A stretch of DNA of 31,887 nucleotides from UBA1205 sp045534635 (GCA_045534635.1 JAZSKB010000053.1:1-31887); one strand, 5' to 3'; counted from the stretch's first letter, positions 23,595-31,703 are shown. The notes: generated by a model not told the origin, from the letters alone. Made by a program: numbers and translations.

Positions 23595-24869
23595 ATGAAA
23601 GTAGATGTATTGCTCGGATTACAATGGGGAGATGAAGGTAAAGGGAAAATAGTAGATGTACTTACTCCTCGTTATGATATAATTGCACGTTTTCAAGGAG
23701 GACCTAATGCAGGTCATACTCTCAATTTTGAAGGAAAAAAAATAGTATTGCATACCATTCCTTCTGGAATTTTTCGTCCAGATAGTATCAATGTAATAGG
23801 CAATGGAGTTATTATAGACCCTTTTATATTAATAAAAAAAGAAATAGCAGATATTGCCAATTTTACCGATGTAAAATCAAAATTGTATATTTCCGAAAAA
23901 GCCCATTTGATTTTACCAACACATAGATTGTTAGACGCTGTAAACGAAACAATAAAAGGTTCAAATAAAATAGGTTCTACCCTAAAAGGTATTGGTCCAA
24001 CTTACACTGACAAAATTAGTCGTAATGGAATTCGTGTAGGAGATTTATTTTTGCCAAACTTTACAGAAAAATACAACGCATTAAAGAATAGTCATATCAA
24101 ACAAATAGAAAGTATGAAATTCGATTATAAATCTATTCAAATAGATGGATTTACTTTTGAAGCATACGAAAAAGAATGGCTTGAATCGGCAGAAGAATTG
24201 AAAAAATATAAAATATGTTCTACCGAATATCTTATCAATAATGCTATAAAAGAAGGCAAAAAAATACTTGCAGAAGGAGCTCAAGGAAGTCTTTTAGATG
24301 TAGAATTTGGTTCTTATCCATTTGTAACCTCTTCTAATACCATAACAGCAGGTGTTTGTTCTGGTTTGGGTATTGCTCCCAACAAAATTGGTAAAGTTTA
24401 TGGTTTGTTCAAAGCTTATTGTACACGAGTAGGCGAAGGGCCATTTCCTACAGAACTTTTTGATAATATTGGAGAGGAATTGCGTCAAAAAGGTGGTGAG
24501 TTTGGTAGTACAACAGGTAGAGCAAGGCGTTGTGGTTGGTTAGACCTTCCTTTTTTGCGTTATGCTTGTATGCTCAATGGTGTTACCGAATTGATAATGA
24601 TGAAAGCAGATGTTTTAGATAATTTTGAGGAACTTAAAGTTTGTACTTCTTATCTTTACAAAAATAACATTACCGAAGAAATTCCTTTTGATTCGGCAAG
24701 CAATCTTATTCCACAATACCAAAGTTTAAAAGGTTGGAAATCATTTGATATTACCGAAGAAATTCCTCAAGAAATGAAAACCTATATTGCTTTTATAGAA
24801 AAATATTTAGACCTCAAAATTAAATTGGTATCTGTTGGACCAGACAGGACACAAAACATTGAATTATAG
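23595..24869 (+). CDS. purA: Adenylosuccinate synthetase
   Basis: 424 residues, normal length. GTP-binding and catalytic motifs are intact: LQWGDEGKGKIVD (Asp13) and GGPNAGHTL (His41). Further family blocks are IGSTLKGIGPTYTDKISRNGIRVGDL, EGAQGSLLDVEFGSYPFVTSSNT, GSTTGRARRCGWLDLPFLRYA, the substrate-binding YKNNITEE region and the C-terminal VSVGPDRTQNIEL. It joins IMP and aspartate using GTP, the first step from IMP to AMP. Its stop codon is immediately followed by the ATG of a LolD-like ATPase, so the two are co-transcribed. The gene begins about 140 bases right of the island's boundary repeat and has its own promoter. Confidence 0.97.
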   Translation: MKVDVLLGLQWGDEGKGKIVDVLTPRYDIIARFQGGPNAGHTLNFEGKKIVLHTIPSGIFRPDSINVIGNGVIIDPFILIKKEIADIANFTDVKSKLYISEKAHLILPTHRLLDAVNETIKGSNKIGSTLKGIGPTYTDKISRNGIRVGDLFLPNFTEKYNALKNSHIKQIESMKFDYKSIQIDGFTFEAYEKEWLESAEELKKYKICSTEYLINNAIKEGKKILAEGAQGSLLDVEFGSYPFVTSSNTITAGVCSGLGIAPNKIGKVYGLFKAYCTRVGEGPFPTELFDNIGEELRQKGGEFGSTTGRARRCGWLDLPFLRYACMLNGVTELIMMKADVLDNFEELKVCTSYLYKNNITEEIPFDSASNLIPQYQSLKGWKSFDITEEIPQEMKTYIAFIEKYLDLKIKLVSVGPDRTQNIEL

Positions 24870-25520
24870 ATGATTAAAGTATCTTCTGTGAGTAAATCGT
24901 ATGGCAATTTGCAGGTATTGAAAAATATCAATTTAGAAGTTGCTAACGAAGAAATTGTCTGTCTTGTTGGAGCCTCTGGTGCAGGGAAATCTACGCTTTT
25001 GCATATTATGGGTACCCTTGACAAACCAGACAAAGGCAAAGTAATTATTGATGAACAAGATGTTTTTGCAATGTCCGATAAAGCATTGTCAAAATATCGA
25101 AACCAACACATAGGTTTTGTTTTTCAATTTCATCATTTATTGCCAGAATTTACAGCCATAGAAAATATTTATTTGCCAGCAATTATTGGAGGAAAATCAA
25201 AGTCGGAAGCCGAAAAGGAAGCAAAAGAATTGTTAGAAATATTTAATTTGTCAAATAGGGCAACTCACAAACCTTCTGAACTTTCTGGAGGAGAACAGCA
25301 ACGCATTGCTATTGCAAGAGCATTGATTAACAAACCATCTGTGATTTTTGCCGATGAACCTTCTGGTAATTTAGATTCACAAAATGCTACAGAACTCAAT
25401 GAATTGTTTGTCTATTTGCGAAAAGTTTTTCATCAAACTTTTGTTATTGTAACACACAATGAATCTCTTGTAAAAGTGGCTGATAGGGTTTTACAAATCA
25501 AAGATGGTGCTATTGTTTAG
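24870..25520 (+). CDS. lolD: LolD-like ABC transporter ATP-binding protein
   Basis: A 216-residue ATPase of the MacB/LolD group. Walker A is GASGAGKST (34-42), the Q-loop lies in FVFQFHHLLPEFTAIENI (a LolD-type signature), the ABC signature is ELSGGEQQRIAIARAL, Walker B is VIFADEPSGNLDS and the switch is VTHNESL. LolD drives release of lipoproteins from the inner membrane together with LolC/E-type permeases, none of which is in this window; the membrane gene 12 bases downstream belongs to the LptF/LptG family instead. A role in lipoprotein release therefore rests on similarity alone. The start codon abuts the purA stop. Confidence 0.87.
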   Translation: MIKVSSVSKSYGNLQVLKNINLEVANEEIVCLVGASGAGKSTLLHIMGTLDKPDKGKVIIDEQDVFAMSDKALSKYRNQHIGFVFQFHHLLPEFTAIENIYLPAIIGGKSKSEAEKEAKELLEIFNLSNRATHKPSELSGGEQQRIAIARALINKPSVIFADEPSGNLDSQNATELNELFVYLRKVFHQTFVIVTHNESLVKVADRVLQIKDGAIV

Positions 25521-25532
25521 CCGATTTATGCT

Positions 25533-26624
25533 ATGAATCTACACAAATTGAAACTCTTAGATATATATATCATTAAGAAATTTCTTAGTTCTTTTTTTGT
25601 TATCACCGCATTGCTTATTATGGTGATTGTTGTGGTAGATTTAGCAGAAAATATTCAAGATTTTTTAGATGGCAATGCTCCTATTAAAGATATTATTTTT
25701 GGTTATTATTTGAATTTTATTCCTTATTTTGTCAATACTTTTATTCCTTTATTTACTTTTGTTTCAGTAATATATTTTACATCACGATTGTCCACAAATA
25801 CAGAAATTGTGGCAATGCTCAATGCGGGGTTAAGTTTTTATCGCTTAATGGTTCCTTATTTTATTTCTTCTTTAATTATAGGAATAATGTCGTTTTATCT
25901 TACCAATTTTCTTATTCCTCGAACAGCACAAAATATGATGATTTTTAAAGAAAAATATGTTTCTAAACAAATCAGAAGCAAAGATATTGATAATCATATT
26001 AAATTAGGTGAAAATACATACGCTTGTGTACATTATTGGGACAACAACAATCAAATAGGATACAATTTTTGGTACGAATATTTCAACGATAAAGGAATAG
26101 TTTATAAACTTCGTTCTCAGACAATTATGTGGGATTCTACAAACAATCAATGGAGTTTGGGTGATTATACTATTCGTTCTATTTCTGGTAAAAACGAATC
26201 AATAAGAGAAGGGTCGCGCTTAGATACGTCTCTAAATTTACAAATAAGTGATTTTGTGTATGTTAGAGAAGGTGTTGCTTTGATGAATTACCAAGAAATT
26301 AGAAATTTTATTCACGAAGAAAAGGCAAAAGGTTCGGCTATGGTAAAAAGTTATGAATTTGAAAAACATCGAAGATTGGCATTCCCTTTTGCGACGATTA
26401 TTTTAACAATTGTAGGATTGTGTGTTTCAAGTCGTAAATCACGGCAAGGAATGGGTTTACATTTGTTGGTAGGGCTTATTATTACTTTTTCTTTTATTAT
26501 GTTGATGCAAATTACCCAAATGTTTGCTATTTATGGTGGTTTTTCTCCTTTTTGGGCAGCGTGGACACCAAACATCATTTATTCTTTGTTGTGTGTGATT
26601 CTTGTTGCATATACACCAAAATAA
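25533..26624 (+). CDS. LptF/LptG-family permease (YjgP/YjgQ)
   Basis: 363 residues with the LptF/LptG layout: cytosolic start (LHKLKLLDIYIIKKFLSSFFVITALLIM), three membrane helices in the N-terminal third (about 18-40, 58-82 and 103-128), a periplasmic beta-jellyroll-like domain (about 135-260: YACVHYWDNNNQIGYNFWYEYF..., WSLGDYTIRSI), then three C-terminal helices (about 285-360). The motif YFTSRLSTNTEIVAMLNAGLSFYRLM is typical of the family's coupling region. It takes part in extracting lipopolysaccharide from the inner membrane with an LptB ATPase encoded elsewhere. Which of LptF or LptG it is cannot be decided here. It is the last gene of the purA transcript. Confidence 0.88.
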   Translation: MNLHKLKLLDIYIIKKFLSSFFVITALLIMVIVVVDLAENIQDFLDGNAPIKDIIFGYYLNFIPYFVNTFIPLFTFVSVIYFTSRLSTNTEIVAMLNAGLSFYRLMVPYFISSLIIGIMSFYLTNFLIPRTAQNMMIFKEKYVSKQIRSKDIDNHIKLGENTYACVHYWDNNNQIGYNFWYEYFNDKGIVYKLRSQTIMWDSTNNQWSLGDYTIRSISGKNESIREGSRLDTSLNLQISDFVYVREGVALMNYQEIRNFIHEEKAKGSAMVKSYEFEKHRRLAFPFATIILTIVGLCVSSRKSRQGMGLHLLVGLIITFSFIMLMQITQMFAIYGGFSPFWAAWTPNIIYSLLCVILVAYTPK

Positions 26625-26716
26625 TTGTAAATCAATGAAATGTTTTTTTATAGAAACAAAAATCTATAAAGAAATATTTAACATATTGTCTGTAAATTTT
26701 GTAAAGAAAAAAATTG

Positions 26717-26724
26717 TATATTTG
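26717..26724 (+). promoter_or_regulatory. -7 promoter element of the lysine-fermentation genes (TATATTTG)
   Basis: TATATTTGC matches TAnnTTTG, about 80 bases before atoD. The leader contains a seven-codon open frame at 26749-26772. Confidence 0.65.
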
Positions 26725-26804
26725 CAAAATAGAATACTTAATAAGAGTATGTCGCAAGTTGTAAGAAAATAAGTTTTTGAATATCAGATAAATAATTAAA
26801 GAAT

Positions 26805-27449
26805 ATGACAAAACAAATAACAATTCAAGAAGCAGTTGCCAAAATTAAAGATGGCATGACTATAATGGTAGCAGGCTTTTTAGCCAATGGAACTCCCAAC
26901 AAAATATTAGATGCACTTGCAGAATCTAATGTGAAAAATTTAACTGTTATCGCTAATGATGCAGCATATTCAAACAAAGGTGTTGGAAAATTATTTGTTA
27001 ACAAACAAATAAAAAAATATATTGCTTCTCATATCGGTTCTAATGAATTGATACAAGAACAAATGAATAATAAAGAAATTGAAGTCGAATTAGTTCCACA
27101 AGGAACATTGGCAGAACGCATTCGTTGTGGAGGTCATGGTTTAGGAGGAGTTCTTACCCAAACAGGAATGGGAACTATTATCGCTGAAGGAAAACAAATT
27201 ATTACTGTTGACGGCAAAGATTATCTTTTGGAAAAACCTTTACATGCTGATGTTGCTCTTATCGGTGCCTCAAAAGGAGATAAAGATGGTAATTTAGTAT
27301 ATTTTGGTACAAGTCAAAATTTTAACCCATTGATGGCTATGGCTGCCGATGTGGTAATTGCTGGTATAGACAATGTTGTAGAAGTAGGAGAGATAAATCC
27401 AGAACAAGTTCATACTCCTGCTATTTTAGTAGATTATATCGTATATTAA
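26805..27449 (+). CDS. atoD: Butyrate/acetoacetate-type CoA-transferase, alpha subunit
   Basis: 214 residues. The family-I CoA-transferase alpha-subunit signature is present: GMTIMVAGFLANGTPNKILDAL (the GGF-like loop), NLTVIANDA, YIASHIGSNELIQEQMNNKEIEVELVPQGTLAERIRCGGHGLGGVLT and GASKGDKDGNLVYFGTSQNFNP. With a beta subunit it exchanges CoA between acids such as butyrate, acetoacetate and acetate. The two genes that follow are specific to lysine fermentation, where this transferase recycles CoA between acetoacetate and butyryl-CoA. The catalytic glutamate lies on the beta subunit (AtoA), whose gene is absent here. Confidence 0.88.
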   Translation: MTKQITIQEAVAKIKDGMTIMVAGFLANGTPNKILDALAESNVKNLTVIANDAAYSNKGVGKLFVNKQIKKYIASHIGSNELIQEQMNNKEIEVELVPQGTLAERIRCGGHGLGGVLTQTGMGTIIAEGKQIITVDGKDYLLEKPLHADVALIGASKGDKDGNLVYFGTSQNFNPLMAMAADVVIAGIDNVVEVGEINPEQVHTPAILVDYIVY

Positions 27450-27459
27450 TACACAAAAT

Positions 27460-27855
27460 ATGGAAAAAGTAAAATCAATGATTCGTGTTAGAATGAGTGC
27501 AAAAGATGCTCATTATGGTGGAAATTTGGTAGATGGTGCTCACATGTTACACCTTTTTGGAGATGTTGCTACAGAATTGCTTATTATTCAAGATGGTGAT
27601 GAAGGTTTATTCTGTGCTTACGATAATGTAGAATTTTTAGCTCCTGTTTATGCTGGTGATTACATTGAAGCAACAGGAGAAATAACACATGTTGGAAACA
27701 CTTCTCGTAAAATGGTATTTGAAGCAAAAAAAGTAATCGCACCTCGTACCGATATTTCAGATTCTGCCGCCGATGTTCTTTCCGAACCTATTGTGGTTTG
27801 TAGAGCATCTGGTACTTGTGTTGTTCCAAAAAAATGTCAAAGAAAAAATCAATAA
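27460..27855 (+). CDS. kal: 3-aminobutyryl-CoA ammonia-lyase
   Basis: 131 residues of hotdog fold. The sequence SMIRVRMSAKDAHYGGNLVDGAHMLHLFGDVATELLI, with YAGDYIEATGEITHVGNTSRKM, matches the Kal family known from Fusobacterium, Clostridium and Porphyromonas lysine degradation. It removes ammonia from L-3-aminobutyryl-CoA to give crotonyl-CoA. Kal and Kce act consecutively and their genes are usually neighbours, as here: kce begins 17 bases after this stop. The gene lies 10 bases downstream of atoD. Confidence 0.88.
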   Translation: MEKVKSMIRVRMSAKDAHYGGNLVDGAHMLHLFGDVATELLIIQDGDEGLFCAYDNVEFLAPVYAGDYIEATGEITHVGNTSRKMVFEAKKVIAPRTDISDSAADVLSEPIVVCRASGTCVVPKKCQRKNQ

Positions 27856-27872
27856 CAATATATTTATAAATT

Positions 27873-28700
27873 ATGGATAAACTTATCATTACCGCTGCTA
27901 TTTGCGGTGCAGAAGTAACCAAAGAGCAAAATCCTGCTGTTCCTTATACTGTTGAAGAAATTGTTAGAGAAGCAAAATCTGCCGTTGATGCGGGGGCTGC
28001 TATTGTTCATTTGCACGTACGCCACGATGATGGTACTCCAACTCAATCGAAAGAACGTTTTCAAGAATGTGAAAATGCCATTTTAAAGGTTTGTCCCAAC
28101 GTAATTTTAATACCTTCTACTGGTGGTGCCGTTGGTATGACTCCAGAAGAAAGATTACAATCTACAGATACAAACCCTCGTCCTGAAATGGCTACATTAG
28201 ATTGTGGTACTTGCAATTTCGGTGATGAAATTTTTGATAATACTATGCCAACTATGCGTGCTTTTGGTAAACGGATGATTGAGCGTGGAATCAAACCTGA
28301 ATACGAATGTTTTGAAATGGGACATTTAGATACTATTTTAACTATGGCTCGTAAAGGTGAAGTTCCTGGACATCCTATGCAATTCAATTTTGTGTTAGGT
28401 GTTCCTGGCTGTACCTCTGCTACTATCCCCAACCTTTGTTGGATGGTTAATGCTATTCCTGCTGGTTCTACTTGGACTGTTACAGGGGTTGGGCGTCATG
28501 CTTTTCCTATGGCTGCTGCCGCTATTGCTATGGGCGGAAATGTTAGAGTAGGTTTTGAAGACAATTTATACCTTTCCAAAGGTGTTTTGGCAAAATCCAA
28601 TGGTGAATTGGTTGCTAAAGTTGTCCGTATCGCAAATGAATTAGGTCGTCCTATTGCTACTTCCGATGAGGCTCGCGAAATTCTTGGTATGAAAAAATAG
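27873..28700 (+). CDS. kce: 3-keto-5-aminohexanoate cleavage enzyme
   Basis: 275 residues of the BKACE family. The TIM-barrel metal site is intact: VHLHVRHDDG (His46, His48) and GFEDN (Glu229). Glu14 in AEVTKEQNP and the PSTGG and GVGRHAFP motifs are family features. It uses acetyl-CoA to cleave 3-keto-5-aminohexanoate to acetoacetate and L-3-aminobutyryl-CoA, the substrate of Kal. BKACE enzymes have many substrates, but the adjacent kal and CoA-transferase genes fix this one as lysine fermentation. The earlier genes of the route (kamA, kamDE, kdd) are not in this window, and nothing of the route follows before the exported-protein genes. Confidence 0.9.
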   Translation: MDKLIITAAICGAEVTKEQNPAVPYTVEEIVREAKSAVDAGAAIVHLHVRHDDGTPTQSKERFQECENAILKVCPNVILIPSTGGAVGMTPEERLQSTDTNPRPEMATLDCGTCNFGDEIFDNTMPTMRAFGKRMIERGIKPEYECFEMGHLDTILTMARKGEVPGHPMQFNFVLGVPGCTSATIPNLCWMVNAIPAGSTWTVTGVGRHAFPMAAAAIAMGGNVRVGFEDNLYLSKGVLAKSNGELVAKVVRIANELGRPIATSDEAREILGMKK

Positions 28701-28766
28701 TATAAAATATTTATGTGTAGATAAATAAAGTATTAATTAAAAGTATTGAATATGAAATAAATAACA

Positions 28767-28774
28767 TAAAATTG
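28767..28774 (+). promoter_or_regulatory. Weak candidate -7 element for the structured RNA (TAAAATTG)
   Basis: TAAAATTG differs from TAnnTTTG at one position, with TTG 18 bases upstream. It lies about 25 bases before the structured region. Confidence 0.35.
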
Positions 28775-28799
28775 TTATACACATTATAAAATAGGAAAA

Positions 28800-28977
28800 A
28801 GCAAAGTAGCGAACGCTGGAATCTTTGAAACTTCGACACTTTCAAAAAGACATTCCCAGAGTGAAGCAACGGTGCTCCCGCTGACTGGCGTGGGTTTTAC
28901 TCGTTGTAATTGGGAATGTCAGGTAGTCGAAGACCTCAAAGATTCCAATGAAAGCGAAGAAGTGCCACGCTTTTTTT
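28800..28977 (+). ncRNA. Rod-like structured RNA candidate, possibly 6S-like
   Basis: Nested perfect stems form one long rod. GGAATCTTTGA (28818-28828) pairs with TCAAAGATTCC (28936-28946), and CTTCGAC (28831-28837) with GTCGAAG (28926-28932). An asymmetric bubble follows (11 bases at 28838-28848 opposite 5 at 28921-28925). Then GACATTCCCA (28849-28858) pairs with TGGGAATGTC (28911-28920), GCAACG (28866-28871) with CGTTGT (28902-28907), and CCCGC (28877-28881) with GTGGG (28890-28894). A hairpin AAAGCG/CGCTTT with a T7 run (28951-28977) ends it. No protein frame fits. The closing stem, central bubble and terminal stem, and the length near 180, recall 6S RNA, but I do not see a decisive sequence signature. 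The pairing itself is clear; the identity is a guess. Confidence 0.65.
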
Positions 28978-29057
28978 ATGTGTATATCCAAAGAATTCGT
29001 TTTTTTATTGGCACATTTACATTAAAATAGTATTAATATAATAAAAAATTACGCAAA

Positions 29058-29878
29058 ATGAATAGAAAAAAATCAATATTATAAAACTATTTTTCTTCGG
29101 AATTATAGCTGTAAGCTTATTAGGAGCATGTAAGGATAAACAACCTTATGCAGATTTTAAATTTATAGATGTTACAGACCCTAAAATTGAATTTGTCAAT
29201 ATTTCCAAAAATGCGAAATCGTTTGAATGGAATTTTGGAGATGGAAAAACATCAACAGCTTTTTCTCCAACGCATACTTACACTTCAAATGGTACATATA
29301 CCGTCTCTTTAATAGCAAAAAATGCCAAAGGAGAAAGTGAAGTAACAAAAACAGTTAAAATAACTAAAGTTGATAATTGGGATAATGGTGGAGATGATAA
29401 TGGTGGGGGAAATAATAACGTCCTTCCAAAGGCTGATTTTGTATGTTATCCTCATGATTCAAATTTTACAGTAAGATTTGTTAATAAATCAACTAATGCA
29501 GACACTTACTTATGGAATTTTGGAGATGGAAAAACATCAACAGCCTTTTCTCCAACGCATACTTATGTCTCCCGTGGAATTAAACGTGTAACCTTAACTG
29601 CATACAATGATTATGGATATTCAACAGGTTATATAGATATTGATATGAGTAGTAAAATAAAATTAACCAATAATTCTTCCAATCCATATTCAGTGACTAT
29701 AGATGGCGTATCTAAAGGCAATATTGAAGGTAATACTACCCAAACCTATGAAGTTAATCCAGGCAGACATTCGGTATATGTAAAACAACAAAGTGGTTAT
29801 CTTTTTTATCCGACAGAAAACACATATTCAATTGTATGTTATGCAGGAAAAACAACAAGCCAATCAGTATTGAATTAA
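29058..29878 (+). pseudogene. PKD-domain lipoprotein with one-base frameshift at an A7 tract
   Basis: ATG 29058 begins MNRKKSIL and stops after eight codons. The frame that continues for 270 codons is open from 29066 but has no start codon. One additional A in the A7 run at 29066-29072 joins them into MNRKKINIIKLFFFGIIAVSLLGACKDK, a perfect lipoprotein signal peptide with lipobox LGAC (Cys codon 29129-29131). The mature part has two PKD domains, each with the hallmark WNFGDGKTSTAFSPTHTY, joined by a Gly/Asn/Asp linker (NWDNGGDDNGGGNNN), then a PEGA-like C-terminal segment (SNPYSVTIDGVSKGNIEGNTTQTYEVNPGRHSVYV). PKD domains are surface beta-sandwich modules. It is either off-phase by slipped-strand variation, decayed, or a sequencing error. 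Two exported-protein genes follow. Confidence 0.85.
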
Positions 29879-29908
29879 AAAATTATTAACATTAAAAAAT
29901 AAGTCAAG

Positions 29909-30673
29909 ATGAAAAAAATATTGTCAACTTTAGTACTTTGTGGCTTGTTTGTGGCAGGTTCTGCACAAGATATGTTTAAATACAATGATAAAACATTCTC
30001 TTTGGATTCCAAAATAAATATAGACAAAAGCCACCATTTATTTGGAGATAAAAGTTCCAATGATTTTACAACAATAAACGACACTAATAAAAAAGACAGA
30101 CCTTTTATTAAACGTGGTATGTTTAATATGTATATCGATTGGAATTTATTCTCAGGCTCAACTAAGCACGACGATATGTTTAATGTTAGTCGAGCAGGAT
30201 TTACATGGGGAGGTGGTATGTATTTTACCTTTGGAGCAAGAATTTTTGATTATGTATTTGTCGGAGCAGGTTTTGGTAGTGAAATTATTCCAAGTATTTA
30301 TTCTAGTTATATTTATTATGGCTTTGATTATGTAGGAGGATTTTTTAATATTCCTTATTTTGTAAATATAAGAGGATTTTTTCCTATTACAAGCAAAATT
30401 TATCCATACGTAGATATTGCCGTAGGACCAAGTATGCTATTTTATCTGGATGAGTTTGATGACTTTGCACTTTGTCCTATTGCTACTACTTTACGGTTTG
30501 GAGTGGGTGTAGATTTTTCTAGGTTTTCTCTTGGTTTAGGTTACGAAGGAGTGTTCGGATATTATGAATATGAGGTTTTAAATGCCTTTTATTTAGACTC
30601 CTATATGAGAGAGAGAGTAGAGATAAATACTGCATACCTCAAATTAGGTATTCGTATCGGACGTATGGAATAG
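29909..30673 (+). CDS. Predicted outer-membrane beta-barrel protein
   Basis: 254 residues. A signal peptide (1-19, KKILSTLVLCGLFVAGSAQ) is followed by a short Asp/Asn/Lys-rich segment (about 20-65) and alternating aromatic-rich strands such as RGMFNMYIDWNLFSGS, FTWGGGMYFTFGARIFDYVFVGAGFGSE, KIYPYVDIAVGPSMLFYL and AYLKLGIRIGRME. The strand pattern, with glycines and aromatic girdles, fits a small outer-membrane barrel of the kind common in Bacteroidota. Function is unknown. It begins 31 bases after the PKD lipoprotein and shares its leader pattern with the next gene (AAAAAATAAG before GATG), suggesting one transcript of exported proteins. Confidence 0.75.
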   Translation: MKKILSTLVLCGLFVAGSAQDMFKYNDKTFSLDSKINIDKSHHLFGDKSSNDFTTINDTNKKDRPFIKRGMFNMYIDWNLFSGSTKHDDMFNVSRAGFTWGGGMYFTFGARIFDYVFVGAGFGSEIIPSIYSSYIYYGFDYVGGFFNIPYFVNIRGFFPITSKIYPYVDIAVGPSMLFYLDEFDDFALCPIATTLRFGVGVDFSRFSLGLGYEGVFGYYEYEVLNAFYLDSYMRERVEINTAYLKLGIRIGRME

Positions 30674-30708
30674 TTAATTTCAAAGTTTTAATAAAAAAAT
30701 AAGTTCAG

Positions 30709-31194
30709 ATGAAAAAAATAGTTTTATTATCAGTAATTATTTGTTGCTTTTTATCATTAAAAGCACAAAAAGCAGTAACAGTAGCGATACAACCTCCAAG
30801 TGTATGTACCTATGATAGCAAAATGAGTGGAAATTTTGTTGGAGAAGTTGCTTCAGATGTAAAAATTGGAGATAAGATTGTTATAAGAGCTGGAACACCT
30901 GTACGAATGGACATTAATGTGAAATCCAGAAGAGGATTAGGGATACCCGGAAGAATAAGCATGATACCAATATCAACCACAGATGTTAATGGTAATACAA
31001 TTCAATTATTTGGGGAACCAATAAAACAGTCGGGAGAAGGAAAATATGGAAAGGCATTCGGTTTAGCTTTTGGGCTTGGTTTAACTGTTTTACCTGGTTT
31101 TGGATTCTTTTTTCTTTGTATAAAGGGTGGAGATTGTTGTTATAATGGTGCTATGATTTCTTGTAGAGCAAATGTATCGGATAATCAGCAATAA
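30709..31194 (+). CDS. Exported protein of unknown function
   Basis: 161 residues. A signal peptide (1-19, KKIVLLSVIICCFLSLKAQ) precedes a beta-rich segment (about 20-110: GEVASDVKIGDKIVIRAGTPVRMDI, then GIPGRISMIPISTTDVNGNTIQLFGEP). A hydrophobic Gly-rich stretch follows (about 115-143, FGLAFGLGLTVLPGFGFFFLCIKGG), then a Cys-containing tail. The 'increase of the cost of use' type pattern of a value-plus-limits beta domain with a C-terminal glycine hairpin is found in small Bacteroidota envelope proteins, but I do not know a function. It may associate with the barrel protein encoded just before it. A strong terminator follows the stop. Confidence 0.7.
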   Translation: MKKIVLLSVIICCFLSLKAQKAVTVAIQPPSVCTYDSKMSGNFVGEVASDVKIGDKIVIRAGTPVRMDINVKSRRGLGIPGRISMIPISTTDVNGNTIQLFGEPIKQSGEGKYGKAFGLAFGLGLTVLPGFGFFFLCIKGGDCCYNGAMISCRANVSDNQQ

Positions 31195-31202
31195 ATCATT
31201 TT

Positions 31203-31230
31203 ATGGGAGAACATTTGTTCTCCCATTTTT
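31203..31230 (+). terminator. Strong terminator of the exported-protein genes
   Basis: ATGGGAGAAC (31203-31212) pairs perfectly with GTTCTCCCAT (31217-31226) around ATTT and is followed by T4. Confidence 0.88.
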
Positions 31231-31314
31231 ATAAACAATGTCAAAATGAATTGGAGTAAAGTTGTTCATACGGAATTACAATCAGCCAGAACGGGTGTTA
31301 TGATATTCGTAAAC

Positions 31315-31341
31315 TCCCCTCAGTTTGCGGGGATTTTTTTT
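31315..31341 (+). terminator. Second terminator-like hairpin
   Basis: TCCCC (31315-31319) pairs with GGGGA (31329-31333) around a nine-base loop, followed by a T8 run. It may protect the rRNA promoter from upstream transcription. TAAACTCCCCT (31310-31320) also has a perfect inverted copy at 31370-31380. Confidence 0.65.
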
Positions 31342-31690
31342 ACATTAATATAATATAGGTAAACAAGAGAGGGGAGTTTAATAATGTTGCGGAGGGAGTA
31401 GAGATAAGTTAGAAGTATGTTTTTTTGGGGTGAGAAGAGCTAAAAGAGAAGAAAAATATTCTCAAAAAAGGAGAGTAGAAGTGTATAAAAAAAATGGTGG
31501 ATTATAAAAACAGGTGCGAAAATAGAGGAATAGAAGAGGAATAAAGAAGGAGAAAAAGGATAAAAATGGGTAAAAAAGCGTTAAAAATCATGATTCAGAT
31601 AAAATTTTTTTAATTGATAATCAGGAAGATGATAAAAAAAAGACGAAAAATTGAAAAAAAAGTTAAATAAAAGAAGATATTAAAGAAAAA
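31342..31690 (+). other. Purine-rich gene-free tract upstream of the rRNA promoter
   Basis: The plus strand here is dominated by A and G (runs such as AGAAGAGGAATAAAGAAGGAG) with very few C residues. No protein frame or RNA is convincing. The last 60 bases are A-tract-rich and directly precede the rRNA promoter, where they could act as an upstream activating element. Confidence 0.6.
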
Positions 31691-31695
31691 AGTTG

Positions 31696-31703
31696 TACTT
31701 TTG
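31696..31703 (+). promoter_or_regulatory. -7 promoter element of the rRNA operon (TACTTTTG)
   Basis: TACTTTTGCAATCCG matches TAnnTTTG and, from memory, the usual Bacteroidota rRNA promoter context. An A-rich stretch precedes it. Confidence 0.75.
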
